A DNA stretch of 22,877 nt from Burkholderiales bacterium (GTDB lineage Bacteria > Pseudomonadota > Gammaproteobacteria > Burkholderiales > Chitinimonadaceae), in contig JAFAKZ010000002.1 of assembly GCA_019234745.1 (NCBI GenBank), positions 1 through 22,877 on the forward strand, in the 5' to 3' direction. This document shows, one piece after another, positions 15,083 through 22,107 of this stretch (position 1 is its first letter; each line of letters starts with the position of its first letter). A program made the translations under genes and the position numbers. The notes below the pieces were generated by a model, which was not told the origin of the DNA, ran no database searches, and worked only from the letters and a program-made list of their open reading frames with translations.

Positions 15083-15111
15083 AAAACAGCGCGACCGCGC
15101 TAGGCGGTCGC
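15083..15111 (-). terminator. Candidate terminator of the yajC-secD-secF transcript
   Basis: GCGACCGC (15091-15098) and GCGGTCGC (15104-15111) form a perfect 8-bp GC-rich stem with a 5-nt loop. On the minus strand it is followed after four bases by TTTT (15083-15086). It lies 30 bp past the secF stop and before dedA. The U-tract is short, so termination may be partial. Confidence 0.6.
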
Positions 15112-15140
15112 ACAAAGCGATACTGGCGCTCAGCGGCTGG

Positions 15141-16106
15141 TCAAACGACCGCCTCTTCCTTCACGCGTACCTGCTTGACCATATTGTCGCGCGTCACACC
15201 CATGAGCAGCAGCAGCGGCGATGCGACCAGCACGGACGAATAGATACCGAACATGATACCGATGGTCAGGGCCCAAGCGAAGTAATGCAGGCTCTCGCCA
15301 CCGAGGAACAACATGGACAGCACCATCATTTCCGTACAGCCGTGTGTGATCACGGTACGGCTGGTGGTGGCCGTAATGGCGTTGTCGATGATCTCGGGGA
15401 CCGAACGGCCACGCATGCCCGCCTTGCGGAAGTTTTCGCGGATACGGTCGAACACCACGACGGATTCGTTCACCGAATAACCCAGCACAGCCAACACGGC
15501 GGCCAGCACGGTGAGCGAGAACTCCCACTGCAGAAAGGCGAAGACACCCAGAATGATAACCACGTCGTGCATATTGGCCAGAATGGCCGATACGGCGAAG
15601 CGCCACTCGAAGCGGATGGCCAGGTAGGCAACGATGCCGAGACAGACAATGGTCAGCGCGATCAGACCATTGGACAGCAGCTCGTCGCCCACCGTGGACC
15701 CCACGAAGCTGACGCTGCGGATTTCCACGGCCGGATCGGTCTTGCGCAGTTCCGCCTTGACTATCTCGGCAAGCTGGCCGCTCGCTGCATCCTTGGCGCC
15801 AGCGCTCTGCACATTGGGCAGACGGATCAGGATGTCGCGCGTCGTACCCAGTGCCTGCACCTGAATCTGGCGGTGGTTGCCGCCGATATTCAGTGCTTCG
15901 ACCTGCTGGCGCACCACGCTTGTATCCACAGCCTGGCTGAAGCGCACTTCGACGTTGGTGCCACCCGTGAACTCGATGCTCAGGTTAAGTCCGCGCGTGA
16001 TGAGAAAGAACACGGCCAGCAGGAAGGTCACGAGCGAAATCGTCGTAGTGATCTTCCCGTAGCTCATGAACGGGATGTCTTTCTTGAAATGGAAGACCTC
16101 AAACAT
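15141..16106 (-). CDS. secF: Protein translocase subunit SecF
   Basis: This 321-residue protein is half of the SecDF motor that uses proton flow to help pull exported proteins through SecYEG. One N-terminal helix is followed by the periplasmic domain (about 35-130, with LSIEFTGGTNVEV) and five C-terminal helices. GYSVNESVVVFDRIRENFR is the conserved helix-4 segment, then TSRTVITHGCTEM. AAGGAG stands 7 bp before the ATG at 16106, which fixes the start. It lies 12 bp downstream of secD, in the usual yajC-secD-secF order. Confidence 0.97.
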   Translation of the reverse strand: MFEVFHFKKDIPFMSYGKITTTISLVTFLLAVFFLITRGLNLSIEFTGGTNVEVRFSQAVDTSVVRQQVEALNIGGNHRQIQVQALGTTRDILIRLPNVQSAGAKDAASGQLAEIVKAELRKTDPAVEIRSVSFVGSTVGDELLSNGLIALTIVCLGIVAYLAIRFEWRFAVSAILANMHDVVIILGVFAFLQWEFSLTVLAAVLAVLGYSVNESVVVFDRIRENFRKAGMRGRSVPEIIDNAITATTSRTVITHGCTEMMVLSMLFLGGESLHYFAWALTIGIMFGIYSSVLVASPLLLLMGVTRDNMVKQVRVKEEAVV

Positions 16107-16118
16107 GGTCGTTCTCCT

Positions 16119-17951
16119 TTAGACAGCCAAGGACTTCACCTTGCGGCGATATCCGTAGATCAGGTTGACCACGCCGCGCGATACGAAGACCGACGAGAAC
16201 ATGGAGGTCGCAATACCCAGGCAGTGCACCCAGGCAAAGCCGCGCACGGCGCCGGAACCGAAGATCAAGAGCGCGAGGCCGGCGATCAGCGTGGTGATAT
16301 TGGAGTCGAGAATCGTTGCGAAAGCATGCTCGTAACCGGCGCTGATGGCCGATTGCGGCGGCATGCCGCCACGCACTTCCTCGCGGATACGCTCGTTGAT
16401 CAGCACGTTCGAGTCGATAGCCATACCCAGCGTCAGCGCGATAGCGGCGATGCCGGGCAGCGTCATCGTCACGCCGAGCAGCGAGAGGCAGGCGACCAGG
16501 AACAAGAGGTTGACGGCAAGTGCCACGGCGGCCGTCAGGCCGAACACACGGTAGTAGAAGGCCATGAAGAGGGTGATGGCGATAAAGCCGTAGATCACCG
16601 ACTGGCGGCCCTTCAGGATATTTTCCTTACCCAGGCTCGGGCCGATCGTGCGCTCTTCCACCAGGTTCATCGGTGCTGCCAGCGCGCCGGACTTCACCAG
16701 AATGGCGATATCGTTGGCCTCTTCCGTTGTCATGCCGCCGCCGGAGATTTGGAAGTTGGAGCCCAATTCGCCGCGGATGGTGGGGTCGGTAATGACCTTG
16801 CCCACGCCATTCTCGACCAACACGATGGCCATGTTCTTGCCGATGTTGTCGTGCGTGAGCTGGCGGAAGATGGAGGCGCCGTGCGAATTCAGGCCCATGC
16901 TGATGATGGGTTCGTTGGTCTGCGAGTCGAACGCCGCATCGGCCTTGGTGATGTCATTGCCCGTCAGTTCGACTTCGCGCTTCACCAGCACCTTGGCGCC
17001 CAGCTTGTCGGCACGCGAGCCGATCACATCGAGCAGGTCGTAGCCGGTCGGGATATTGCCCGCCAGCGCAGCGGCCATCATGCTCTGATCGTGCTCGGAC
17101 ATGCGCACTTCGAGCGAAGCGGTGCTGCCGATGATCTTGATGGCCTGGGCCGGATCCTGTACGCCAGGCAGCTCCACTACGATGCGGTTGGCGCCCTGCT
17201 GCTGGATCAGTGGCTCGGCCACGCCCAGCGCGTTCACCCGGTTATGCAGCGCACCCAGGTTCTGCGCAATCGCATCTGCCTGCAGCTTCTGCAGTGCCTG
17301 CGGCGTGTAGGACAGCACCAGGGTCACGTCGTCGCGGTTGCCGATCTGCATATTCGGCAGTTCCTTGGCGAACACGTGGCGCGCGGCGGCGATGGACTCC
17401 GCATCACGCAGGCGCACTTCCACCGTCTGGCCGATGACACGGACGGCATCGCTGGCATAGCGGATCTTCTCTTCGCGCAGGCCATGGCGTACGTCCGAGG
17501 CGACGCTATCCAGCGTCTTCTTCAGGGCGCCGTCCATGTCCACTTCGAACATGAAATGCACACCACCCAGCAAGTCCAGACCCAAGGCCATGGGCTTGGC
17601 GCCGGCCGATTCCATCCAGGGCGGCGTGTTGCTCAACAGCGTCAGTGCGGCAACGTAGCTATCGCCCAATGTGGACTGGATCAACTCGCGCGCGCGCGGC
17701 TGGCTTTCCGCGTCATGCAGCTTCACACGTACGCTCTTGCCGTCGAACTTGATGCCGGTCACGGCGATCTTGTTGTCAGCCAGGAGCTTCTGGATCGTAT
17801 CGACCGTCTGCGTGGTGACGGGCGTGCTGGAGTGCGCGGCAGAAACCTGTACGGCCGGGCTGTCGCCGTAGATATTGGGTACGGCATACAGCAATGACGC
17901 CACGAGGGCGATGCCGATCAGCACGTATTTCCAGATGGGATAACGGTTCAT
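16119..17951 (-). CDS. secD: Protein translocase subunit SecD
   Basis: This 610-residue protein is the larger SecDF subunit. The N-terminal helix (about 8-26) leads to a long periplasmic part with LGLDLLGGVHFMFEVD near 123-138 and a second domain rich in NRVNALGVAEPLIQQQG. Six helices follow from about 450. GMAIDSNVLINERIREE carries D513, corresponding to the proton-path aspartate of E. coli SecD. Length matches proteobacterial SecD. It follows yajC by 63 bp; a small stem-loop in that gap may modulate expression. Confidence 0.97.
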   Translation of the reverse strand: MNRYPIWKYVLIGIALVASLLYAVPNIYGDSPAVQVSAAHSSTPVTTQTVDTIQKLLADNKIAVTGIKFDGKSVRVKLHDAESQPRARELIQSTLGDSYVAALTLLSNTPPWMESAGAKPMALGLDLLGGVHFMFEVDMDGALKKTLDSVASDVRHGLREEKIRYASDAVRVIGQTVEVRLRDAESIAAARHVFAKELPNMQIGNRDDVTLVLSYTPQALQKLQADAIAQNLGALHNRVNALGVAEPLIQQQGANRIVVELPGVQDPAQAIKIIGSTASLEVRMSEHDQSMMAAALAGNIPTGYDLLDVIGSRADKLGAKVLVKREVELTGNDITKADAAFDSQTNEPIISMGLNSHGASIFRQLTHDNIGKNMAIVLVENGVGKVITDPTIRGELGSNFQISGGGMTTEEANDIAILVKSGALAAPMNLVEERTIGPSLGKENILKGRQSVIYGFIAITLFMAFYYRVFGLTAAVALAVNLLFLVACLSLLGVTMTLPGIAAIALTLGMAIDSNVLINERIREEVRGGMPPQSAISAGYEHAFATILDSNITTLIAGLALLIFGSGAVRGFAWVHCLGIATSMFSSVFVSRGVVNLIYGYRRKVKSLAV

Positions 17952-17990
17952 GATAAGTAGGACCGATGCGGCGCGGGGCCGGATGAACTA

Positions 17991-18008
17991 GGGCAGCCGA
18001 GACTGCCC
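17991..18008 (-). promoter_or_regulatory. Stem-loop in the yajC-secD intergenic gap
   Basis: GGGCAG (17991-17996) and CTGCCC (18003-18008) form a perfect 6-bp GC stem with a 6-nt loop, beginning 7 bp after the yajC stop. No U-tract follows on the minus strand. It could stabilise or partly attenuate the secDF message; function is inferred only from position. Confidence 0.35.
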
Positions 18009-18014
18009 GGGGAC

Positions 18015-18353
18015 TTAACGTTGCGCCTTGAGCGTGCCTTTTTCGAGCTTGGTCGACACGGCGGCACGCTGTACGACGATCTCCACGCCATCAGCGATTT
18101 CCAGCGTCAGGTACTGCTCGCCCGCCTTGGCCACGCGGCCGATCACGCCGCCCGTCGTCGCCACTTCGTCGCCCTTGCCGATGGCGTTGATCATCGCCTG
18201 CTGTTCCTTCATGCGCTTTTGCTGCGGGCGCAGGATCAGAAAGTAGAACAGCACGAAGATCACGACCATCATCGGGATGGGCGAGGCCATGATCGCCTCG
18301 ATACCGGTGGCGGACGGTTGTGCCGCGGCGGCGGTAGCAGTAGTCACAGACAT
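18015..18353 (-). CDS. yajC: Preprotein translocase subunit YajC
   Basis: This 112-residue single-pass protein has the YajC pattern: an alanine-rich N-terminus, a membrane helix (PMMVVIFVLFYFLILRP), then QQKRMKEQQAMINAIGKGDEVATTGG and a small cytoplasmic domain. YajC associates with SecDF in the holotranslocase. ATG 18353 is preferred over the longer frame because the family pattern begins there, 11 residues before the helix region. tgt, which often precedes yajC in proteobacteria, is absent; a non-coding stretch with a MITE-like element lies upstream instead. Confidence 0.95.
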   Translation of the reverse strand: MSVTTATAAAAQPSATGIEAIMASPIPMMVVIFVLFYFLILRPQQKRMKEQQAMINAIGKGDEVATTGGVIGRVAKAGEQYLTLEIADGVEIVVQRAAVSTKLEKGTLKAQR

Positions 18354-18390
18354 GTGGGAACCCAGGAAAGCGATTGAAAATAAACGGGGC

Positions 18391-18419
18391 ATTCTAGCGT
18401 TGCGGGGCGATGAAATCCA
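18391..18419 (-). promoter_or_regulatory. Candidate promoter of yajC-secD-secF
   Basis: On the minus strand TAGAAT (18391-18396) is a good -10 box. TGGATT (18414-18419) is a weak -35 at 17-bp spacing. Transcription would start near 18384, leaving a leader of about 30 nt. The MITE-like element ends 45 bp upstream of the -35, so it does not appear to supply this promoter. Confidence 0.42.
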
Positions 18420-18463
18420 CCTTGCCCGCCAGATGGTGGTGCTTGGGCCATTCAGCAAGGCCT

Positions 18464-18639
18464 AGGGAAGCTCTGCAAAAGGTGGCAATCTGAAACTTCA
18501 GCCTTCGCCCGGCGGAGCCGTGCGCTTTAGGCTACTAGAAAATCAACGAGTTATCGTTGATTGATTCTACTCCCCCCGCCCTCGCCGCCGCGAGGGAGCC
18601 TCGCTGACGCTCGCACGCGGACTTTTGCAGCGCTTCCCT
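18464..18639. mobile_element. 176-bp MITE-like element with 18-bp terminal inverted repeats
   Basis: AGGGAAGCTCTGCAAAAG (18464-18481) and the inverted copy at 18622-18639 match at 17 of 18 positions. A perfect hairpin AATCAACGA-GTTA-TCGTTGATT (18541-18562) is centred exactly on the midpoint of the element, 18551.5. Each half also contains its own GC-rich hairpin: CGGC-GGA-GCCG on the left, and CCCTCGC-CGCC-GCGAGGG on the right. There is no coding capacity. I see no clear target-site duplication. Size, terminal repeats and structure fit a non-autonomous element mobilised by a related transposase; the IS family is not identified. Confidence 0.68.
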
Positions 18640-18668
18640 CGTGAGGCATAAATCACACGCCACCCAAG

Positions 18669-18690
18669 AAAGAGAACATTCGTTCTCTTT
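18669..18690 (+). promoter_or_regulatory. Perfect 9-bp inverted repeat upstream of the 18736 gene
   Basis: AAAGAGAAC (18669-18677) and GTTCTCTTT (18682-18690) are perfect arms around ATTC. It lies 46 bp before the ATG, between the MITE-like element and the gene. It could be an operator or an RNA hairpin with a short U-run. The GAAC-N4-GTTC core resembles a Gram-positive SOS box, which is probably coincidental in this lineage. Confidence 0.45.
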
Positions 18691-18735
18691 TATGCATTAT
18701 CATGACGACGCCCTATCTATTTCCCCGCCCGCACG

Positions 18736-19197
18736 ATGCTCCCTACCCGCCGCACTACCCTTGCTCTGTCGACCCTGCTTGCCCTGAGCACTGTCCTGGC
18801 GCAAGCCAGCGACCTGTTGCTCGATCACTACAACGCTGAGAAAACGCGCATCGCCGCAAAGTTCCAGGACGAGATGAAAATGTGTAAGACGCGCGCACCG
18901 GGCGTAGTTGGCGCCTGCCGCAATGCTGCGCAGACGGACCGCAAGCGCGCCCTGTTGGCGGCAAGTGCGGAGCGCGATGCGGGCCTGAAGTGCCTCAATC
19001 GCTGTGGCTTGGTGACGGGCGTAAAGGACGATGCCCAGAAGGCGGGCAAGCGGAAAAAGGCCAAGCCCGCCAGACATTGGCAGGTTGCTTACCAGCTTTA
19101 TGACGGAACGACGGCCAATGCCGACTTCACGCATAGGCCGAAACTGGCAGCCGGCGACAAGATTCGCCTGGATGGCGGGAAACTGCTCAAGCGTTGA
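18736..19197 (+). CDS. Exported protein of unknown function with SlyB-like C-terminal segment
   Basis: A 153-residue protein. The N-terminus MLPTRRTTLALSTLLALSTV followed by LAQA-SDLLL is a clear Sec signal peptide, cleaved probably after residue 24. The middle (25-100) is charged and likely helical, with four cysteines: C50, C61, C86 and C90. A Lys-rich linker (100-112) leads to WQVAYQLYDGTT...GDKIRLDGGKL, which resembles the C-terminal strand domain of SlyB-type envelope proteins but lacks their glycine zipper. I do not recognise the whole protein. No good ribosome binding site precedes this ATG; the start is chosen for the signal peptide. It appears to be a single-gene unit followed by a hairpin. 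Confidence 0.72.
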   Translation: MLPTRRTTLALSTLLALSTVLAQASDLLLDHYNAEKTRIAAKFQDEMKMCKTRAPGVVGACRNAAQTDRKRALLAASAERDAGLKCLNRCGLVTGVKDDAQKAGKRKKAKPARHWQVAYQLYDGTTANADFTHRPKLAAGDKIRLDGGKLLKR

Positions 19198-19220
19198 AGC
19201 GGCAGATGCCCAATTGCCAG

Positions 19221-19244
19221 GGCGGGTTGCTTTGCGAACCCGCC
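19221..19244. terminator. Candidate hairpin terminator between convergent genes
   Basis: GGCGGGTT (19221-19228) and AACCCGCC (19237-19244) form a perfect 8-bp GC-rich stem with an 8-nt loop. It lies 23 bp after the exported-protein gene and downstream of the convergent response-regulator gene. There is no U-tract on either side, so it may work with Rho or act as a 3'-end stabiliser. Confidence 0.45.
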
Positions 19245-19308
19245 CCACCATAGGGTAGCGCCTACCGAACTGCCCTAGGTCGCCGAGACGCTCGAAGTCG
19301 TGCGCCCC

Positions 19309-19989
19309 TCAACGATGCCGGAACATATACCCAATACCGCGCACCACGTGGATGGGCATTTCCAGCCCCGCATCCGTCATCTTGCGGCGTAGGCGCGACA
19401 GCAGCACGTCCAGGCGGTGCGGGTCGTAGTCCGGGCTGTCTTCAGCCAAGGCCGCCATCAGGTCGTCGCGGCCCACCACCTCGCCGGGCCTGGCCATCAG
19501 GCGCTCGACTAGGATGCGTTCCGTGGCCGTCAGCACGACGGACTTATTGGTCGGATCGCGTAATACCCAGCCGCCTGCATCCAGGCGCCAACTTGGCGTC
19601 GTGTCTTCCGCTACGCGCACAGCCAGGCGCCGACCCAGCGAACGCAGGGTGGACGAAAGCTCTTCCAGCGAGATGGGCTTGATCAGGTAGGCATCGGCAC
19701 CGCCATCCAGGCCGCGCACACGATCTTCCACGCCGCCCCGCGCCGTCAGCATCACGATGCCGATATGGGGCGTCAGACGCAGGTGGGCGGCGATGGAATA
19801 ACCGTCCTCGCCGGGCAGGCCCACGTCCAGTACCACGATCTCCGGGCGGCGCACGACCAATTGCCGGTATAGTGAAGGCGCGTCGGAAACGCCGATACAA
19901 TCGAAACCGAGGGCGCCGAGCCCGATGACGATCTCTTCGCGTAGGTCCGGATCGTCTTCGACGACCACAACATGCAAGGCTTGGCTCAC
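19309..19989 (-). CDS. OmpR/PhoB-family response regulator
   Basis: This 226-residue regulator has a receiver domain (1-118) and a winged-helix DNA-binding domain (about 130-226). Phosphorylation residues are intact: the acidic pocket VEDDPD, D55 in VLDVGLPG, T82 and K104. The C-terminal domain includes LTATERILVERLMARPGEVV, then HRLDVLLSRLRRK and RGIGYMF, as in OmpR/PhoB proteins. GTG at 19989 with GAGAG nine bases upstream is the start. It is divergent from the histidine kinase, 28 bp away, rather than co-directional. A promoter with a perfect -10 lies at the kinase end of the gap. Its targets are unknown. Confidence 0.93.
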   Translation of the reverse strand: MSQALHVVVVEDDPDLREEIVIGLGALGFDCIGVSDAPSLYRQLVVRRPEIVVLDVGLPGEDGYSIAAHLRLTPHIGIVMLTARGGVEDRVRGLDGGADAYLIKPISLEELSSTLRSLGRRLAVRVAEDTTPSWRLDAGGWVLRDPTNKSVVLTATERILVERLMARPGEVVGRDDLMAALAEDSPDYDPHRLDVLLSRLRRKMTDAGLEMPIHVVRGIGYMFRHR

Positions 19990-20017
19990 GGCGCTAAGCT
20001 CTCAGTGATTTGTACAT

Positions 20018-22093
20018 TTGAACCATTATAAAGAACCGTTCTTGCGTGACCAGCCCTTGAAGACACCGGCGCAACTTTTTTATCTTGTGGTGTTGTCGAT
20101 TGTCTTTGCCGGAGCGGCAATGGCGGCCGACCTGCCCAGCGAGGAAGGCGAGATCGGCAGCCTGTCGATGCTGCGTGATGTGACGGGCAAGATGGGCGTC
20201 GAGGCCGTGGCGTCTGCCGCACAGTCGCGCAACTTTACGCCTGTCGCACCAGATATGGCGCTGGGCTACACGCATGATGCCATCTGGCTGCGCTTTGGCT
20301 TCGACAGCGGCACGCGTCCCGGTGACTGGCTGCTGGAGGTGTCGCCGGCCGTGCTCGACGAAGTCACGCTGTATAGCCCACGCCACAACGGCTATGCCGC
20401 GCAACGCGAGGGCAATCTGCTGCCAGCCGGCACGCGCGCTCTGCCCCACCACAACTTCGTGTTTTCACTCGATGGCGACGGCAGCGGCCAACAATGGTAT
20501 TACCTGCGCGTGCACACCGACAGCACGATGCAAATCCGGCTTAGGCCGTGGCGCGCCGGTAACCTGGTGCAGCTCGCCAGTCTGCAGGGCAATATCTACG
20601 GCGCCTATTTCGGCATGGCCCTGCTCGTGATCGGCTTCAATCTGGTGTTCTGGATCTGGCTGCGCGAACCCTTGCACCTGACCTATTCCGGCTACGTGCT
20701 CGTGAACGGCATCTCCTTCGCCTTCATGAGCGGCTATGCGGAACCCATGGTGCCCGACATACCGGGGCTGGCGGATCACCTGCAAAAAGGCATCGCCCTG
20801 GTGCAGCTGAGCACACTGGGCTTCTTCTTCGGCTGGCTATTCCGCTTCCGCCGCCACCTGACACGTTTCAATCTGCTCAACAACACCGTGGCCACCGGCA
20901 TACTTGGCTATGGTGTGCTGGTAAGCCTGGGTTGGGCCCCCTACCTGGGTCGTGCAACAGTGTTCGTCGGCATCGTCCAACTGGTCGCCATCGAGTCGCT
21001 GGCCATTTGGCTGCTGCTGCGCGGTAGGCGCGAACTACTGCTGTACCTCACGGCTTTCACTGCCTTCGTACTGAGCGCCATCCTGCTGATGATGCGGGCC
21101 TTGGGGTGGATCGGCAACTATGTGCTGCTCGACTACTTGCCTCTGCTGACCTCGGCCATCCATATGGTGTTGATCAATGCGGGGCTGGCACAACGGGCCA
21201 GGCTGGCCGAGCACGCTCGGCGCACGGCCGATCAGGTAACCCTCAGTACCTCGATACAAAATGAGCGCGAGCTGGAACAGCGGGTGATCGAACGCACCAA
21301 GGCGCTGGAGCGCGCAAATGCGGCGCTGCTGATGGAGGTGGCCGAGCGCGAAGAACTGCAGGGACAGCTGCGCCTGGCACTGGCCAAGGAAAGGGAGGCT
21401 CTGGCCGTGCAGCGCCAGTTCGTCGCCATGGTGTCACACGAGTTCCGCACGCCGCTCGCCATTATCGACGCCACGGCGCAGCGCATCCTGCTGCAGCATG
21501 GTGCCGATGTGGCCACGCTGTCGCCCCCTATGCAGAAGATACGGCGCGGCGTGCAGCGCCTCACCAACCTGATCGACACCTTCCTGGGCGAAGAACGCGT
21601 GCCCGCGCAAGGCGAGGTCGTCATGCGTGAGCGCCTGGACCTACACGTGCTGGCCAAGACATGCGTGGACCAACATCTGCCGCTGTCGAGCGGCCTGATC
21701 CACTGCCCGGCGCCAGACGAGCCCGTCTTGGTAGAAGGCGACGCCGCCATGCTCACGCTTGTGCTGTCGAACCTGGTCGACAACGCCTTGAAGTACTCCC
21801 CGCCTGGCCATCCGATCACGCTACAAATCGGCCACGACGACAGACGGGGATGGATCGACGTGATCGACTATGGCGTCGGCATCCCACCCGAAGAGCACGA
21901 ACACGTGTTCGGCAAGCACGTGCGGCTGGGTGCCGTCGCGGGCGTGGGCGGCACCGGGCTGGGCCTGCACATAGCGCGCAATGCGGCACGCAATATGGGG
22001 GGCGATATCGAACTGGAGAGCGAGGTCGACAAGGGCTCCTGCTTCCGCCTATGGCTGCCGCGCGTCACGACCGTAGAAAAGAATCCACACTAG
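20018..22093 (+). CDS. 7TMR-DISM sensor histidine kinase
   Basis: This 691-residue kinase has a signal peptide (ending near AGAAMA, residue 36), an extracytoplasmic 7TMR-DISMED2-type domain (about 40-180, a jelly-roll fold thought to bind carbohydrate-like ligands), seven helices (about 193-390), a coiled coil (about 395-465), and a HisKA/HATPase core. H474 in MVSHEFRTPLA is the phosphorylation site. The N box is NLVDNALKYS (585-594), G1 is DYGVGIP (617-623) and G2 is GGTGLGL (644-650). The TTG at 20018 is the longest start, but the promoter overlap suggests TTG 20042 or 20057 (beginning LKTPAQLFYL) may be used. Partner: the divergent regulator. A NatA-like ATPase gene begins 14 bp after its stop. 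Confidence 0.9.
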   Translation: MNHYKEPFLRDQPLKTPAQLFYLVVLSIVFAGAAMAADLPSEEGEIGSLSMLRDVTGKMGVEAVASAAQSRNFTPVAPDMALGYTHDAIWLRFGFDSGTRPGDWLLEVSPAVLDEVTLYSPRHNGYAAQREGNLLPAGTRALPHHNFVFSLDGDGSGQQWYYLRVHTDSTMQIRLRPWRAGNLVQLASLQGNIYGAYFGMALLVIGFNLVFWIWLREPLHLTYSGYVLVNGISFAFMSGYAEPMVPDIPGLADHLQKGIALVQLSTLGFFFGWLFRFRRHLTRFNLLNNTVATGILGYGVLVSLGWAPYLGRATVFVGIVQLVAIESLAIWLLLRGRRELLLYLTAFTAFVLSAILLMMRALGWIGNYVLLDYLPLLTSAIHMVLINAGLAQRARLAEHARRTADQVTLSTSIQNERELEQRVIERTKALERANAALLMEVAEREELQGQLRLALAKEREALAVQRQFVAMVSHEFRTPLAIIDATAQRILLQHGADVATLSPPMQKIRRGVQRLTNLIDTFLGEERVPAQGEVVMRERLDLHVLAKTCVDQHLPLSSGLIHCPAPDEPVLVEGDAAMLTLVLSNLVDNALKYSPPGHPITLQIGHDDRRGWIDVIDYGVGIPPEEHEHVFGKHVRLGAVAGVGGTGLGLHIARNAARNMGGDIELESEVDKGSCFRLWLPRVTTVEKNPH
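20025..20052 (-). promoter_or_regulatory. Candidate response-regulator promoter with an operator-like palindrome
   Basis: On the minus strand, TGGTCA (20047-20052) and a perfect TATAAT (20025-20030) are separated by 16 bp. Inside the spacer, AAGAAC-C-GTTCTT (20031-20043) is a perfect 13-nt palindrome, well placed for a dimeric regulator to block or remodel the promoter. The same AT-rich block offers TATAAA on the plus strand (20027-20032). The site overlaps the first codons of the kinase as called here. Confidence 0.55.
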
Positions 22094-22107
22094 GGAGGAA
22101 GGTATCG

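Noticed and set aside
18674..18685. LexA/SOS box (GAAC-N4-GTTC)
   Set aside because: This is the Gram-positive DinR pattern; betaproteobacterial LexA normally uses CTGT-N8-ACAG, and the downstream gene is not a repair gene.
18702..18735. Alternative ATG at 18702 upstream of the exported-protein gene
   Set aside because: It is out of frame with the signal peptide, and the frame it opens shows no recognisable domain.
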